From: Zhengitettix transpicula
Taxonomy: Eukaryota; Arthropoda; Insecta; Orthoptera; Tetrigidae
DNA length: 64,000 nt
Direction: 5' to 3'
Assembly (NCBI GenBank): GCA_037074705.1
Contig: CM073595.1
Location: 65,524,139 to 65,588,138, forward strand
The position numbers and the translations under genes were made by a program. The notes below the pieces were generated by a model. It searched no databases, was not told where the DNA came from, and saw only the letters and a list, made by a program, of their open reading frames with translations. Below, piece after piece: positions 11,900 to 25,185 of this stretch. Each line of letters starts with the position of its first letter. The first letter of the stretch is position 1.

Positions 11900-13540
11900 T
11901 ATTTGTACTCTAAGCATGGAGACATGTTTCAGTACAACTGAATCACAAATTCTTTTAGAATTTTACAAATGCTAGGCGTGCAAAACGAGAAGTGCTAACA
12001 GTAATTTCAGAAGTTAATTATCAGGTGAGATCGATGAGAATAACCGTGTTATTAATAAAATGTAAATGTTTGGAACAGTGGCTCCAAATTTTTCATTACA
12101 ATATGTATAATGAAATTTTATTTTCCAAATGAGATGGTTAATAGGAGCAACGAACCAATCCCTTGTAATTTATTTCCTCATATACAACACACTTCAAATT
12201 TTTCACAACTCTGCAACTAGAATGTTAATGATTTGCAGTTTCCGGCTCCTAAATATAGGTGTCGAGGAAAATTAGATTTTTCCGTAAGAATAGAGAAACT
12301 GAGAATTTGTAGACAAAGTGTGACAGCGAATTGGATGCAACGGTAAATGCAGAAAAGCACTCGACGTAAGAGAAGTTCCGGGTATGACACACAGACGATC
12401 CTACGATATAACCTTCAGTTAGTCTGACGCTGGGAAATCACAAAAATACAGTTCAAGATAGAATACGTTTATTAATTTCAAAATTGTATTAACCGATTCT
12501 GAAGTGGGGATACCTGTGTCGGCATTTGCCATAAATACTTAAAGTTAAACGAGGAACTACCAATCTCTGTAACACAAACGTTCGTCATCAACACAAATAT
12601 GGAAGTGTACTGTCGATATTATTAGGATTTCCAATCATATTAAGTTTCAGGGTTGAAACACAAATACCTAGTTCACTTTTTGACTTTCACTGTTATTACT
12701 CTGAATTTATTCGTGCTAGTTATGGAAATCTTGATAATCAGAAATTAATTTACGGATATATATATACAAAATAACATTTTTTGTATAAAAGATAAATAAA
12801 CGATTTGTACGTGTTGGCCTCAGTTGTTTGATAAGTTTTTTTTATAATATTCGTTGTGAAAACAACAGCGGAAAACTACTTTCCCCTTTTAATAAAAAAA
12901 ATGCATCCCTAAGCATGCTGTACTATAGGAGACATCTATTGGCAGGATGAGGATGCTTAGATCCACAGATCCTCGCTAGGGTTCAGCACAATACAATATT
13001 ATCTGTGAGTGAAAAGAGAAGATGAAGAAGAAAATTGTTGTACTTTTGTCAGAAAATGCCGCAGTATAAATATTATGCAATATGACATCTTTTTTTTTAA
13101 AAAAAAGCGAAATATAAACTATAACACATTAGAATGATAGTTTACATTAAATTGAGATAATTGATCAGTAGAACAGGTTTTTTTTACAAAAAATTGAAAC
13201 TTACATATTTATAAAATATAGCAATGCATTATTAAAGGCCAGCGCAATATTTTCTATATTTGTTAAACTAACTGAATCTTCTGGAGTTGTCCGACGACCA
13301 GAAAGGATGAAAAATTGGTACAAATTTATGTATGCATGAATATTAATAACTGCGATTGTGATCGTTCCCGGTGACAGTTTAAAACATATATATAAACAAA
13401 AGTATGACAAATAAATAAATAAAACAATTTTGAAAGAAAAAAGTAAATAAAAAATATAAAATAAGTCATAGAACTTTGCCCTGAATATTTGTTCACTCTT
13501 CCACACTTCACTTCACTAAAGAAAAATATTCACATTAACT
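11900..13540. other. Gene-free A+T-rich stretch
   Basis: No splice-consistent coding region, structured repeat or RNA gene was recognised. Open frames around 13200-13510 on the minus strand are low-complexity F/Y/I-rich frames expected from A+T-rich DNA. Confidence 0.4.
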
Positions 13541-13548
13541 TATTTATA

Positions 13549-13833
13549 TTATATAATTAAAATAATACACTTCACTATTTTCTTTACACGATTCTTAATA
13601 CTTCTTATTGGAAGATTCTCCTCAAACATTGGTTCAGGTAAATTGTTCCAATCGCATATCGATCTGTTTAGGAATGAGAATTTCCCTACGTCCAGTTTTT
13701 GCGGTCTCGTTTTGATTTTAAATTTGTAATCACCTATGCCAATGTAAGTTGTCTTTCCACGCATATATGATTTAAAAAGAGCGCAAAGTCTATCTTTCTT
13801 CGGTCTAGTTGCCAAAGATTCGCACCCTACCAT
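13549..13833 (-). pseudogene. Non-LTR retrotransposon C-terminal fragment
   Basis: A 94-codon frame containing 'FKIKTRPQKLDVGKFSFLNRS' followed by 'DWNNLP' matches the extreme C-terminus of Jockey/CR1-type ORF2 proteins (pattern ..R...gk.sF.pR.i..WN.LP). The rest of the element is missing on the right (5' side), so this is a 5'-truncated insertion in minus orientation. It belongs to a different family from the 3.3 and 7.2-9.4 kb copies, which end with 'IYNSLP'-type motifs. Confidence 0.65.
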
Positions 13834-13849
13834 GTAAAATCGGAAAGAG

Positions 13850-16800
13850 CTTCTTGTTAAAGGGTTCGAGCCTTTCTCGTCCTAGATAAGAAAAGCAGTT
13901 GGTTCTGTTTTTAAGGGTGACAATGCCATTTGTCTTGACAGAATACGATTCCGCGAACGTGGGTTAACGTGACAAACCAGTCCAGAAACACTGGACTGTC
14001 TAACAATTGATTTTGGTTATTTATCTCACGAGAGATCCAGCATCGACGAGGGAGTCAATACTCATCACATGGACTTCATTGATTGTCCCAGTTCAACCCG
14101 CAGTTTGATGCTGCCAGTAAATTCAAAAATTAAAACCTTTCATAACGAAGGTCAAAGCATGCCATTCTAGCCTTTTCTCATTAAATTTTCAATTGTGTAT
14201 AAAAGCTCATATATTTTTGTGCACCCAAGATAGACAAACAGAAGAATGTTAATTTTAATTCAACTTACTTATTGAAGAAGAGAAACGCAATTAGAAGGTT
14301 TTAGTAATTCCAGTGGATTTCAGTTTTTCTGATAAAATGTTATCCACAAAATAAAATTAATTGTAAGGTATATGTGTATTTCTAATGGGCATTGGTTTAC
14401 ATTAAGTGATTTTACAATAATATTGGTAAGAGACAAAATGACTTTTTCTGTTGCATACTATTTCCTGAAACCAGTCTGAAAACTACTCATTGAATTATGT
14501 TAATTTAAGTGATTGTTAACCCTGTTGCAGTTTACTATTTCAAGAACTTATAGAATTAAAGGAACAGTAAAACTAAAAGAGCTACAATTAATTTACTTTT
14601 ATATTATGTTTTAGTCATGACATAAGTAAAATAGGGTTGTCGATGAATTTATTCTCAAAATATATGATTTAACACAATAGTTTTATATATCCATAGACCT
14701 CAATGAACCTATCACATTTGTTGGTTTCACTTTAAAATAATCGAAAGTATTTTAAATTGGTTGTTAGAATCATAGATTACTTTTGTAATTTATATAATTG
14801 GGCGTTTGCTTGATGTTTTTCATTAATTTTTTATCTCTGTTTATATTGATGTATTGTAATTAGAATGTTTCAATTTATCTCATTAATGTTTTTAGCTAAC
14901 ATTAGCAATGCAATAAAGTATGTTGCATGTTACTGAATTGATTTGTATTTCCCCAAAACATGTCTAAGTTCCATTTGTGATAAATATAAACATAATTAAG
15001 ATATGTTTAATTTTAATACAGACAACATCAATTTACACAAACAAAATAATTCTCAGTTTCTTTCACAGTCAATTATAGTTTTTAGTAAAATTTCTAAATT
15101 AAACAGTTTGGTACAAATGTCATCCAATTTGAACAAGCTTTAACTATTTTTTAACTTGTGATTCCTATTCTAATACAATAGGTATAGAATTAGAGTTTTT
15201 AAAAAAGAGCTTCAGTCTTGTGATATTTTGATACATATTACAAAAAATGTAAACCAGCAGTAAAATAAAAATGAGTGTGATCATTTTCATCACTATGTAG
15301 TTCACAGTCATGTTTCCATGTATGTATGTATGTACGTCTTTTACGATAAATTTTACCACTGAAGGGTTAAGGAAAATTTATGTTTGAATCAGGTAGAACT
15401 GTTTGACAAATGCATTGTAAAACAGTAAATGAACTTAAAAATCTGTAGATAAGTAATTGAAAGGAACCATTAGAAATTTAAATATCAATTTTATAACAGA
15501 AAATTTTATATGTGATAATATATGTAATTTGAGAAATTCCATGATTTATAACCTCAGGAAATGGGAAACTAGGTTCTATAGTGAACACTAAAAAATATAA
15601 ACTTCATAAAATGAAAAAATATAGTAGGCATACCTTTATGATCTTTTGCTTTATTATTGACACTTAAATATGACTCAGTTCATTGCAACACATTAAATAA
15701 TGTTTTAATTAAATACAATTCTGAATTTGAATTGATTTCCAAATAAGTGTATCGTATGCCATAATGTGAAGGACTAAATGTACTCTGAAAGTAGCTTATT
15801 CATTATTTAACTAATTTCTAAATATAATTCTTTAGAGTATACTGTAACTCACACTCTTTTAAATGAAGTGGACATTCTGTTTATGAAGATTTACCAGATG
15901 AGTTAGCTGAAGTGAAATATGCATTTTTGCGATCTTTGGTACCCATAGAAAGGATGGTAGATGTTTCTAACTCTAAATACATTTTATTTAATCTAAAAAG
16001 TAGCAGTTACCATTCAATGGAAAATTACTTTTAAGAATATTTTTAACAAATATGCACATCACATTGAAAATGAAAATTAGTCAGTGTGACAATTCCAAAT
16101 GCATCTTAACTAAACCATTCTTCAATTATTGTAAATTATAAATAAATTCTTATTTTAATTAGAAATCTTTTAATTAGAATTTTATGTTAATAAATATTAC
16201 TAAATTAACAATTATATTGATTCGATGAAATAATAAATGTAAATTAATTAATTTTCATACCATTATAAGTTCTTATTGCCTAACCCTCATGGCTTTTGAT
16301 AATATTAACATTCTGGACATTTATTCCTTCTCCCATATGGTCACCTCCATTTATTAAATTGCTTACAGATGTATAAGTATTATTTTTCTGCCAAAACCTA
16401 AAACTATAAAAATTTTATGTTCATATGGAAGTAAGCCATATATATAAAAATTGAATATTCATTTTATATGATAACTGCTATGTATCTATATATCTTTTAG
16501 ATGATATATGAATAACTTCAAAACTGCCATCAATTTTTAGAAGCACATATAAATGTTTCCTTTTGTATTTTTGAATAATAAACATATAAATATAATAATA
16601 CACATAAAACAAGGAAACTCAAGCACATATTGCCTAGACTGGAAGTACTTCAATCTGTAATTTTGGATTTGTCCTTACTTGCAATGATTAGAATTGTGTC
16701 GAGAACTGAATAAAATTGAATATGGCATGAATCAAGTGTTAACAAAACTGCTTAAGACATAATTACCCTATTTGATGTTAAAATAATTCTATTGTGTCAC

Positions 16801-18090
16801 AGCACATTATCAATAATTAGTACAACATGAAATTAGATTAAAGCAGAAATGCAAGTTATTGGTTGTGGATAATAGAAAAATACAGAACTAAAAAGAGTTA
16901 GTTTCTAGTGGGAAGTCGTTTGTAATTTGCTTATATTTTAAGAAGTATAGTAAAGTACTTCATTAACCAAGGTTGCAAAAAAATTAATGTAATTGAAATT
17001 ATTAAAGATTCCGATGTGCATTATTATTAATACTTAAGATGAAAAATGTGATGAAGCATAGAATAAAATTAATAGAATGCAAAACACAAATTTATAAAGG
17101 CATTTATGCTTGAGTTTGATCCAAAAGTCAATAGTTTTTTAGAGGTAAGGGTGGTTGGGTAACAAAAATTTTTCATTCCTTAAAACGTGTTAAATTTTTT
17201 GTTTTCCATTTTTTTATAATAAATGTATATTTCACAAATTAAACATTTTTCTATAGCATTGTCGAAAATATTATATGAGACTGAACATTAATAATGCCGT
17301 AATTTAATTCGCATACACACTACATAGGAAAACATGTTCTTCTTACCTTTAACAAAATATTTGTCATTTCGTGACAGTCAAAACAGTCAATTGTACGCCA
17401 TATTGGTTACACGCTGGCGCTTAATTTGGCGTATGAACTATAAAAATAATCTATCTAAGAGAAATTACGTTTTTCTAAAATATTTGTTACATTCAATTCG
17501 CATAGAAATTTATATCGATTTTAATTTGAGTACTAATAAATGTTTCGGAAATGTTTGACTTTGCTATGCAGATTGTACATAATTTTTTTACGACTTTTAG
17601 ATAATTATTGTTCATACTTGTGGTAAACAATACAATTTTGTTATTTAAACAGAATACTATATTTTTGTTAGTAAGAACTAGCCTTATCGGCAAACACACT
17701 TCATAATGGAATTTAATTATTAAATTAAACTTATTATTCATATCACAAAGACAATAAAAATCTTAACATGAATCAACCATTAATTTTTATTTAATCATCA
17801 AACTTCCTACCTTCTTGCTCACATACCTACAGATTTAATAATGTATTTTAATACAAAATGAGCCTATTTTAATATATGCCAGTTTTCAGAGAGAAGTATC
17901 TGCAGTGTTCCCAAACATGTTACTTGCAAATTAATGTCTATATTGTACAAATAATTTGGTTAGTACTAAAGAGGCAATATATCGAAAAATTGTGATATGA
18001 TTAAGATTAGAAATAATGTACTTAAATTTTATTGTCTAATAAACCAATAACATACTTGAATTTTTTATTAATGTTATAAATGATAAAACC
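13850..18090. other. Gene-free A+T-rich stretch
   Basis: About 4.2 kb with no recognisable exon, repeat with clear ends or RNA gene. Open frames are short and of low complexity. Confidence 0.4.
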
Positions 18091-18094
18091 CTTA

Positions 18095-18398
18095 AATCAC
18101 AGTCCCATATAAAATTTATTTTCATGTCATTTACATTAAAGTATTAGGATTTAAAATTGTACGTCAGAAGCTTTCGATTACTTTAACCATATTTATCTGA
18201 TAAACATATAAATCCTATTGTAAACAATAGGATTGTCATATTGAACCATGTCTGGTAATAAATTGGCCTAAGTAAATATTTTAATTAAATTATCATGTGA
18301 ATATTGTAAAAGTAACCGAATGCTTCTGACGTACAATTTTGAATCATGACATTTTGACGTAAATTACATTAAAATAAATTTTATATGTGACTGTGATT
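18095..18398. mobile_element. Palindromic MITE (Tc1/mariner-type), 304 bp
   Basis: Starts AATCACAGTCCCATATAAAA and ends with its inverted form TTTTATATGTGACTGTGATT. Both ends are flanked by TA (18093-18094 and 18399-18400), the target duplication of Tc1/mariner elements. The inverted repeat continues inward for about 100 bp or more, including 'aaaattgtacgtcagaagc' on both arms. The centre contains 'cctattgtaaacaatagg' (18213-18230). The two arms match closely enough to fold as a long hairpin. No transposase is encoded. Confidence 0.8.
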
Positions 18399-18400
18399 TA

Positions 18401-21400
18401 TTAGATTTATCATTTATAATATTAATAGATAAATTTTATTTCTAATAGTTACAAATACATTTTGCTTAAGAGTTATCTTTATCTGTTCTGTAACTAATTT
18501 TATGCATGTTCAAAAAGATATGTGATTCATATCAAAAGTTTCTTTTAAATCATATATTTCATAGCGTATGAGAGTAATATTTAAATAAGAAGCATAGAAG
18601 AATTTATATATCTGATCAATTACTCTAAACAAATCTTGTTTGAAGGAATAAAGGTTTACTTTAAGATTTTTAACGAAATATTACAACTTGCAATATGTCC
18701 GGAAATTGATAGAATTGTTGATATTTAAAATTTTTATTTTTCCTCATTTGTATTTCTCAAGATCACTTATAATATTACTAATCACATGTATCACCTTAGT
18801 AGATTTTGGTAAATATCCGTGTGGTAACACTGTAAAATAAATAATTTATTAATTTTGTAGGTAATGCGGATGACTTATAAACCCATCTTATTGCTAATAC
18901 TATTGTTTCATTCTATTTTGGCAGTTATGCAATTTACGTAAAGATAGCTATGGTCCGTTTCGTTTTTACTGATATTTTTGTAAAAATTGTAAAATAAAAT
19001 AAAAAAACAGTTATATATTTTACATAGTATAATTCAGTTGCAAAAACCTTTTACATTGTATTAAATGAATTTAATATTATTTGATTTACACATTAACATC
19101 AATACTTTGGTATTCGATTATTTTCATTATTCCTGTTAAGTAAATTATAGTGTTTCATTCTTATTCTTGGGTGATACTCACTTTGGTGAATATTAATCAT
19201 GGACTACTCTAATTTTATTCCGGCTAACTTCATTACGTTCATCAGGAAAGGTCGGAATATTGCGCAATTTTTTAGTGGTGATGGTGTTATATGGCCTAAA
19301 AAAAGGCAACAAGTGGCTGGCAGTGGTTGCAAATAATTTCTCTCATAGTGTAATAACAGTATTTCTACCTACCTCATTGTCCAAAAATATTAAACGGTGT
19401 TATAGCCAACGTCGCAAATTACTCTACAATTACTTCTGTTGCAGTTCGCATGACAATTCTGAAAGAGACCATTTTTTTTTCATTCCTCACGGGCAAATAT
19501 TTAACACGGATTTATACACCCACAGCTGATCTAACTGGAATACAATTAACTACAACTATTGTGATAAAAGATCAGCACTGGTAACCAAATTTGAAACTGG
19601 TTCTTTCTTTGCAAATCCCTCAACCAACATTTATTTGTCATATTATTTATTTATTTGCTGATGGAATAAAACTATTTTACGATATTTGTATATTCAATAA
19701 AATTTTCTCGGGCTTCTAACCGAGTGAAAAATGTATGAGCGACGTTTCGATGACGTTCATTGTAATCGTCAAATAGCAAGAAGACTGTGAACGTAATCCA
19801 AAGGTCGCGCATAATTTTTTATCCATTCTTTACACCGAGAAAGACTGCATTGTTTATTATTTGTATACCTATATTTGTATTTCAAATGTGTCATTGTTGG
19901 TAGCTACGGAATTAATCTCTTTAATAAATAATATTAAGAACATTCGCATTATTGATATTTACTACTGAACATTTTAAATTTAAGATTGAATGAGCTATAA
20001 AACACGTTTGACGTATGAGTTTTTCATTTTCTAGCGTCTTATGACAATTGGATAATATTTCTTTGGTAAATTTTTAAATTCAGACATAGGCAAAGATATT
20101 GAGATTTAATCATTGTGGACGTTGATACTGGCCTTTCGTGAGACAAATTTGGTTCCATCTTGTTCTGGGTGATTATTTCTTTTGTAATATTCAGCGGTGT
20201 ACAATAATAACGGAAAATTTCAACTATATAATAATTAAGTATAGTAGGACCACAATTCTGTAACAGCTCTTTAAAAGGGAGCTTGCTGTTAGAAGACATA
20301 GTAAATTTGTAATCACTCAATTTGGAGCTAGTTTCAAACTGATCGGCGGGCAATAAAATTTTATTACCTAGCCTTTTTCTAATACAGACGTATTTATGTT
20401 GTGAATATTAAAAAATATTTCATATTCAATATACATTAAAAACTAAATTAAATCACACGCACAAATATTATGTATGTCTAAATTTTTCCCGAAATTGAAA
20501 ATATTCAAATATAACAAAAATAATTGTATGATAAAAGCGCAAAGAATTGTTTTCATTTGTGTAATTCTGTTGCAACTTATCATTTTCTTTATATACAAAT
20601 AGATTATTTTAAACAATATTTATATTTTAGATACTATTTTATTGTTAAATTTTCCTAATATTCAAATCAGTCTGATAACATACTTGAACTTTGGTGTGTA
20701 TTAGTAATATGTCCCTGGTTAGGTTCAGGTAGACTTCCCAAGGTACAGATTGTTGCAATGCAATCATTAGATTTTGAAAGTCACTGTTCCTTTCGTTGGC
20801 AGTTGAAGCTGACATTTACTTTGAATATATATTTTGAATATATATTTGAATATATATATATATAATTAAGTAATGTTTTATCGAGTGAAAATTCTATACC
20901 AAAATTTCAACACTGCTTGTAATTCATTACTCAACAATTTTAAGGTGTTTAGATTAATATTTGTATGACAATGCTAAAATATATTTCCACATGAATCTCT
21001 CACTGTCCGAGTGTCTCTGTTTAGGTACAGAAAATATTTTATTTATACATTTGTTTTTAACAGCCAGATATGGAGATGGCATTGAAATATATATGGAGCA
21101 GATACGAGACTGTCAATAACTTGTTTAATGCTTGTGTGTTAAAACATGGTATAAAATTTTCAATCATGATTATAATCCCATATGAATAAATAATAATGTG
21201 ATTATGATATTTAAAAACTCCATAAATTATGCAATACAAGATCAAATTATCGAATATCATAATAAATTATTTATCGTAGAATATTTCATTAACAACACAA
21301 CATTTATATACATAAACATAAGGTACAGATATGCTAAAGATTTAATTATGAATAAAAATGTTAATGGACTGTTAATCGTCATTTAACATTAATGAGTATG

Positions 21401-23280
21401 AAAGAAAGTTGTCGATGATTTATTTTAATTTTATGTATTTAAAAATAAATAGCTATTAGCTTATGTATAATGACAGGAGTTAAAGAAAACCAACAAACAT
21501 CATTGCCTGTACTACTGAGAAAATTAAATAATTGCCCTGAACAATTTTTCTTTAAATTCAACAACTGTTTTCAAGTATCACTGCAAATCCATTGTTCAAT
21601 ACCAGCCATTTGTTCATTATTGGGATCTTACTACTTTAAGTCAGATATTTAATCCAGCAACTTTCCCTTTGATAATGTTTAAATGAACAACATAGAATTG
21701 GAATATATACTTTTTTTAAGACTAAAAAAATCCAATTTTCTCTTCATCTATACTGTTTCAGTACATTTATTACCATTTAAATATATTTCACCATCTATAC
21801 ACAACAATTTTCAATTTCTTTTCATAATTTTGACTTACACATTGTTAAGACAATTCTATTATTACTGATTAAATAAAAAATATAGTGTTAATTCATTATA
21901 CATTTATGTGTAGGACTTTATTTTTCCTCATCAATAAACACATAAAAGCAACTTTGTGTTATCATCTTCAAACTAAATTCCATTTTGGGTTCTTTAATTT
22001 TTTTATTGTCGAAAAGAGCAGTAGTTTCATATTTACACAATCTCACTTCTATAAAACTTGAAAATAACTTTCTAGGTATTAGTGAAAAAATATTGTTAAA
22101 TACTTTGTGTGTGAATATATTCAAGGAAGACTTTCGAATAAATGGTTTTGTATCATTGATATTTAACCTTCACTTGGCCACTCCTAACATTAGAAAATGT
22201 TTCCACAGAACATTAATTTAATTTAAACTGGTTTTTATAAAATTTTAATTATAAACACAATATAAAATATTAATGTTCAATCATTAACCCTGCACAAACA
22301 TATAACTATGTTCATCACCATCAGAAATATACAAACAACAATATTAATCATGAAATCGATGAGTATTTGAAGATTGTAGAGTATGTTATACACCTGATGG
22401 AGGACTATCTGATGAAGCGTAACAGACAATGCTGCCCCTCACTTATCCTGATTTTCCTTAGTTGTCATGAAGAATAGAATTTCAGTTTAATTACTTATCC
22501 GAAAGTATAAAAAAGAAAACTTTTATAGTCAACAAATTTTTGACATTACTATATTTATAACGCAGACTTTTAAAAAATCAATGATTTGAAACTTACTTAT
22601 GTACTTACTTGTAAATAAATGCGTACATTATGATTAAAAGGTATACCTAAGAATAGTAATACTACTGTCTACTATTTTGCTAAAAGCAAGAACATATCAA
22701 TTCGTGTATGTTTAATTAGGTTCTGGATGAGTCTTTTTTTATTTTAAGGCTTAAAATAAAACATATGTACCTAAAACAATATATTATATACTAACATATT
22801 ATATTTACGAAATGTGATATTACTTGTGTAGTATCCAAACTATTAAATAATTCATATTCTATCGAAATAATTTATAATATTTGTTAATGCATAGTTGATC
22901 GTAAATAATTCTTTATAATTTTTAACGTAGAAAAATATATTTCCCAAGAGGAAACTTTAACGGGTAGAGTACGAAACATTCTTAATGTTATTGACATTAA
23001 ATTATTTGTGAAAAGAAATTGCAAAACGGTATGTGGATCACTCGAGTTATTTTCTAATTTAATTGTACAAATAAATACCGTCAGTGACTGTTTCATCCCT
23101 TGAATAGTCTTTAAGTTTCAGATGTTTAATCAATTCTTCTTTGGAGTAACTAAATAATGTACTGCTGAAAAGCCAAACACGTCATCTGATTATTAAAAAA
23201 TTACTACTTGTAATTGAGTTTAGAGTCTATTATAACTTCATAGCGTTGTTCATACTGAAATTCTGGGTTCTTTTCTTGGA
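18401..23280. other. Gene-free A+T-rich stretch
   Basis: Mostly low-complexity sequence. Noted inside: a patch at about 19690-19800 with 'gacgtttcgatgacgttc', whose minus strand carries a GAAACGTCG motif typical of Penelope-like and other repeats, and a TA-rich iterated patch at 20820-20866 ('ttgaatatatat' three times). No coding exon was recognised; the many open frames of 60-100 codons are low-complexity. Confidence 0.4.
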
Positions 23281-23284
23281 TTCA

Positions 23285-23690
23285 TTTTTAATATAAAAAC
23301 GTAGATGAAAATGATGAGAATGACTTCGATGACGACATTGCTGTCGGTGCACGCTTTTCACGCTCGCTCCCAGCGGCCCTGGCTGATGGCCGGAGTGGCT
23401 AAGGGATCGATTCTTGGGCCGGAACGTCACGTACGATGGTATCATCAACTTGGATATGCCGGAGGATCTCATACTCATCGACGTTGGGCCTCTCATCGTC
23501 GAGGATGTGCAGCTCAAGCTTCACCAGGCGATGAGGCGGACTAAAGCGTGGATAGTGCTCCACGACATAGAACTTGCTGAGATAGTGTTAATTACGGTTC
23601 AGAAAATGAATGTAGAGGAACGGATGACAGCAAGGAGACACCGACATCACTGCGTTGCCTCCTTCGAAGTATCTAGTATCTATAGAGTAG
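23285..23690 (+). other. Unidentified G+C-rich open block (possible pseudogene or exon)
   Basis: About 400 bp much richer in G+C than the neighbouring 10 kb. The first part, in one frame after a possible acceptor (…cgtag, ending about 23305), reads 'DENDENDFDDDIAVGARF' and continues to a TAA after 'ADGRSG'. A second frame then reads 'FLGRNVTYDGIINLDMPEDL', 'LILIDVGPLIVEDVQLKLH' and 'QAMRRTKAWIVLHDIELAEI', which looks like genuine protein. The switch suggests a frameshifted pseudogene or retrocopy, or two exons. I do not recognise the family. Opposite-strand frames look like shadows. Confidence 0.35.
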
Positions 23691-24562
23691 ATTAATTACA
23701 TTTATGATTTTCTTAGCAAATGCTGGGAAACAACTGAAGTTTATTTCTTATTCGAATTGCAATTTCCAATAATTTTACTGAAATCTCAGTAGCATTATCA
23801 ACGTTCTTTTTTCCCAAGAATAGACGTACATTAAATAATCATTTATAGAAATTGCATAAATTTAAAGGTTTATGTAAATTGGGCATTCATATTTGCTGGA
23901 TATTTGATCTGTGCAATACCACTTTAAATATAGCCCATGGATCTACCTATTTGCTAAAAATTTCGATTCCATCCTGGAATCTGACGAATACCAAAACTAC
24001 ATAATTAGGTTTTGTAAAGAAAGTAACGTATTTAGTAGAATTTAATTGTATTGTATATTTTGACTTAACCCGAAAAGGAATTTTACCATAAAGATAAATA
24101 TTACCCTTTAATGTACAGATATTGGGCATTATTTAACTAATGTAACTATGATATAAGGTAAATTTAAATGTCACAAATGTACGAACAGGTACACCAAGTG
24201 GTTTGTACTAATATAATGTGACGCAGCGACCATCTAGTCGTTGCGACCTTTATAAATAAAGAGGAAGATTTAAGTGAATTAGGCGAAATTCATTTATATT
24301 TCTGATTAGTTGTATAGATGTGTCGTCCATCATAGTCATTTTTAAGTTTCATGACAGCTACTTTTACATTATTTCTTCTGTCTTGGTTTTTGTCTTTCCA
24401 TTTTACTCTGTATACAGTATTACTTTTCGAATAATAGCAAAATAGGCAAAGGTGATGAACATGTGTGGAATATATAATTTATTTCGTAGGGGCTTTGACG
24501 TATTTCCTGATACTTTTTTTCTAAAATATAATATATTTAATCAACCATTTCATTTTTAGATA

Positions 24563-24844
24563 ATGCGCACAAACAAAATGGCAACGAAGAGATGCAACTT
24601 TCCGAAACGGATAACGTTGAAAGTTCAAGGAGAAGACGGAAGCTCAGTGGTAGCAACTGTTCTTCGAGTAAACGGACTATCCAGATTGTTGAGAAATTAC
24701 AGCCGTAAATATAATCTGATTTTCTCATCTCTTCGTTTTAGATTTGATGGAGTTCCAGTGTATGAACATGATACACCAAATTCATTAATAATGGAAGATG
24801 GAGATATCATCGAGGTATATACGGAGGAGACGGGCAATCAATAA
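24563..24844 (+). CDS. SUMO-like ubiquitin-fold protein, intronless, without terminal di-glycine
   Basis: 93 codons. The ubiquitin-like fold spans about residues 17-90. Family landmarks: 'ITLKVQGEDGS' (SUMO INLKVxGQDG), 'LRFRFDGVPV' (RFRFDGxPI), 'DTPNSLIMEDGD' (DTPxxLEMExxD) and 'IIEVYTEETG' (TIDVFQQQTG). SUMO is attached to lysines through a C-terminal Gly-Gly exposed by a SENP/Ulp protease. Here the second glycine is asparagine (TGNQ then stop), so ordinary conjugation is doubtful. The segment between strand 1 and the helix ('SSVVATVLRVNGLSRLLRNY') is also divergent. Two ATGs are available, at 24563 and six codons in. A polyadenylation signal AATAAA lies at 24850-24855. A pyrimidine-rich stretch ending TTTTTAG just before the first ATG could be an acceptor. 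It could be a divergent SUMO paralogue, a retrogene or a recent pseudogene. Confidence 0.75.
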   Translation: MRTNKMATKRCNFPKRITLKVQGEDGSSVVATVLRVNGLSRLLRNYSRKYNLIFSSLRFRFDGVPVYEHDTPNSLIMEDGDIIEVYTEETGNQ

Positions 24845-24849
24845 CATTA

Positions 24850-24855
24850 AATAAA
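24850..24855 (+). promoter_or_regulatory. Polyadenylation signal AATAAA after the SUMO-like ORF
   Basis: Canonical hexamer five bases after the TAA stop. Such proximity gives a very short 3' UTR; the motif is common in A+T-rich DNA, so support is modest. Confidence 0.4.
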
Positions 24856-25044
24856 GTTTTCAATCAGTGTTATAATTACAAATGTCTTAATAAATAATTA
24901 AGTGAATATCATAAGTTATTTTCAAAGTCCATAAATTACGCAGTGATCGAATATGAGATCACGCTTAATAATTGATATGATCGTTTAGTCCATGGTGGAA
25001 GAATAAAGGTGAGACGGATTTCGAACGTAATTTTGTTCTCTACT

Positions 25045-25066
25045 GCGCATGACGTCACGTTGGATG
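25045..25066 (+). promoter_or_regulatory. Promoter-like stretch with CRE palindrome
   Basis: Contains 'actgcgcatgacgtcacg': a perfect CREB/ATF palindrome TGACGTCA at 25050-25057 directly after a GCGCAT half-site resembling NRF1 sites. It is a small G+C-rich island about 130 bp upstream of the THAP-like ATG, so it may be the remains of, or an active, promoter. Confidence 0.35.
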
Positions 25067-25185
25067 CTAGTAGCTTGTGGTTGTCACTGTGTCGAATATA
25101 TTATTTTGGAATTTTGTTTCTTTTAGTTGTTTGTTAGTGGAAATAAATTGTTTTTCGTGGAACACAGTGTGCATTTCTATTTAAA

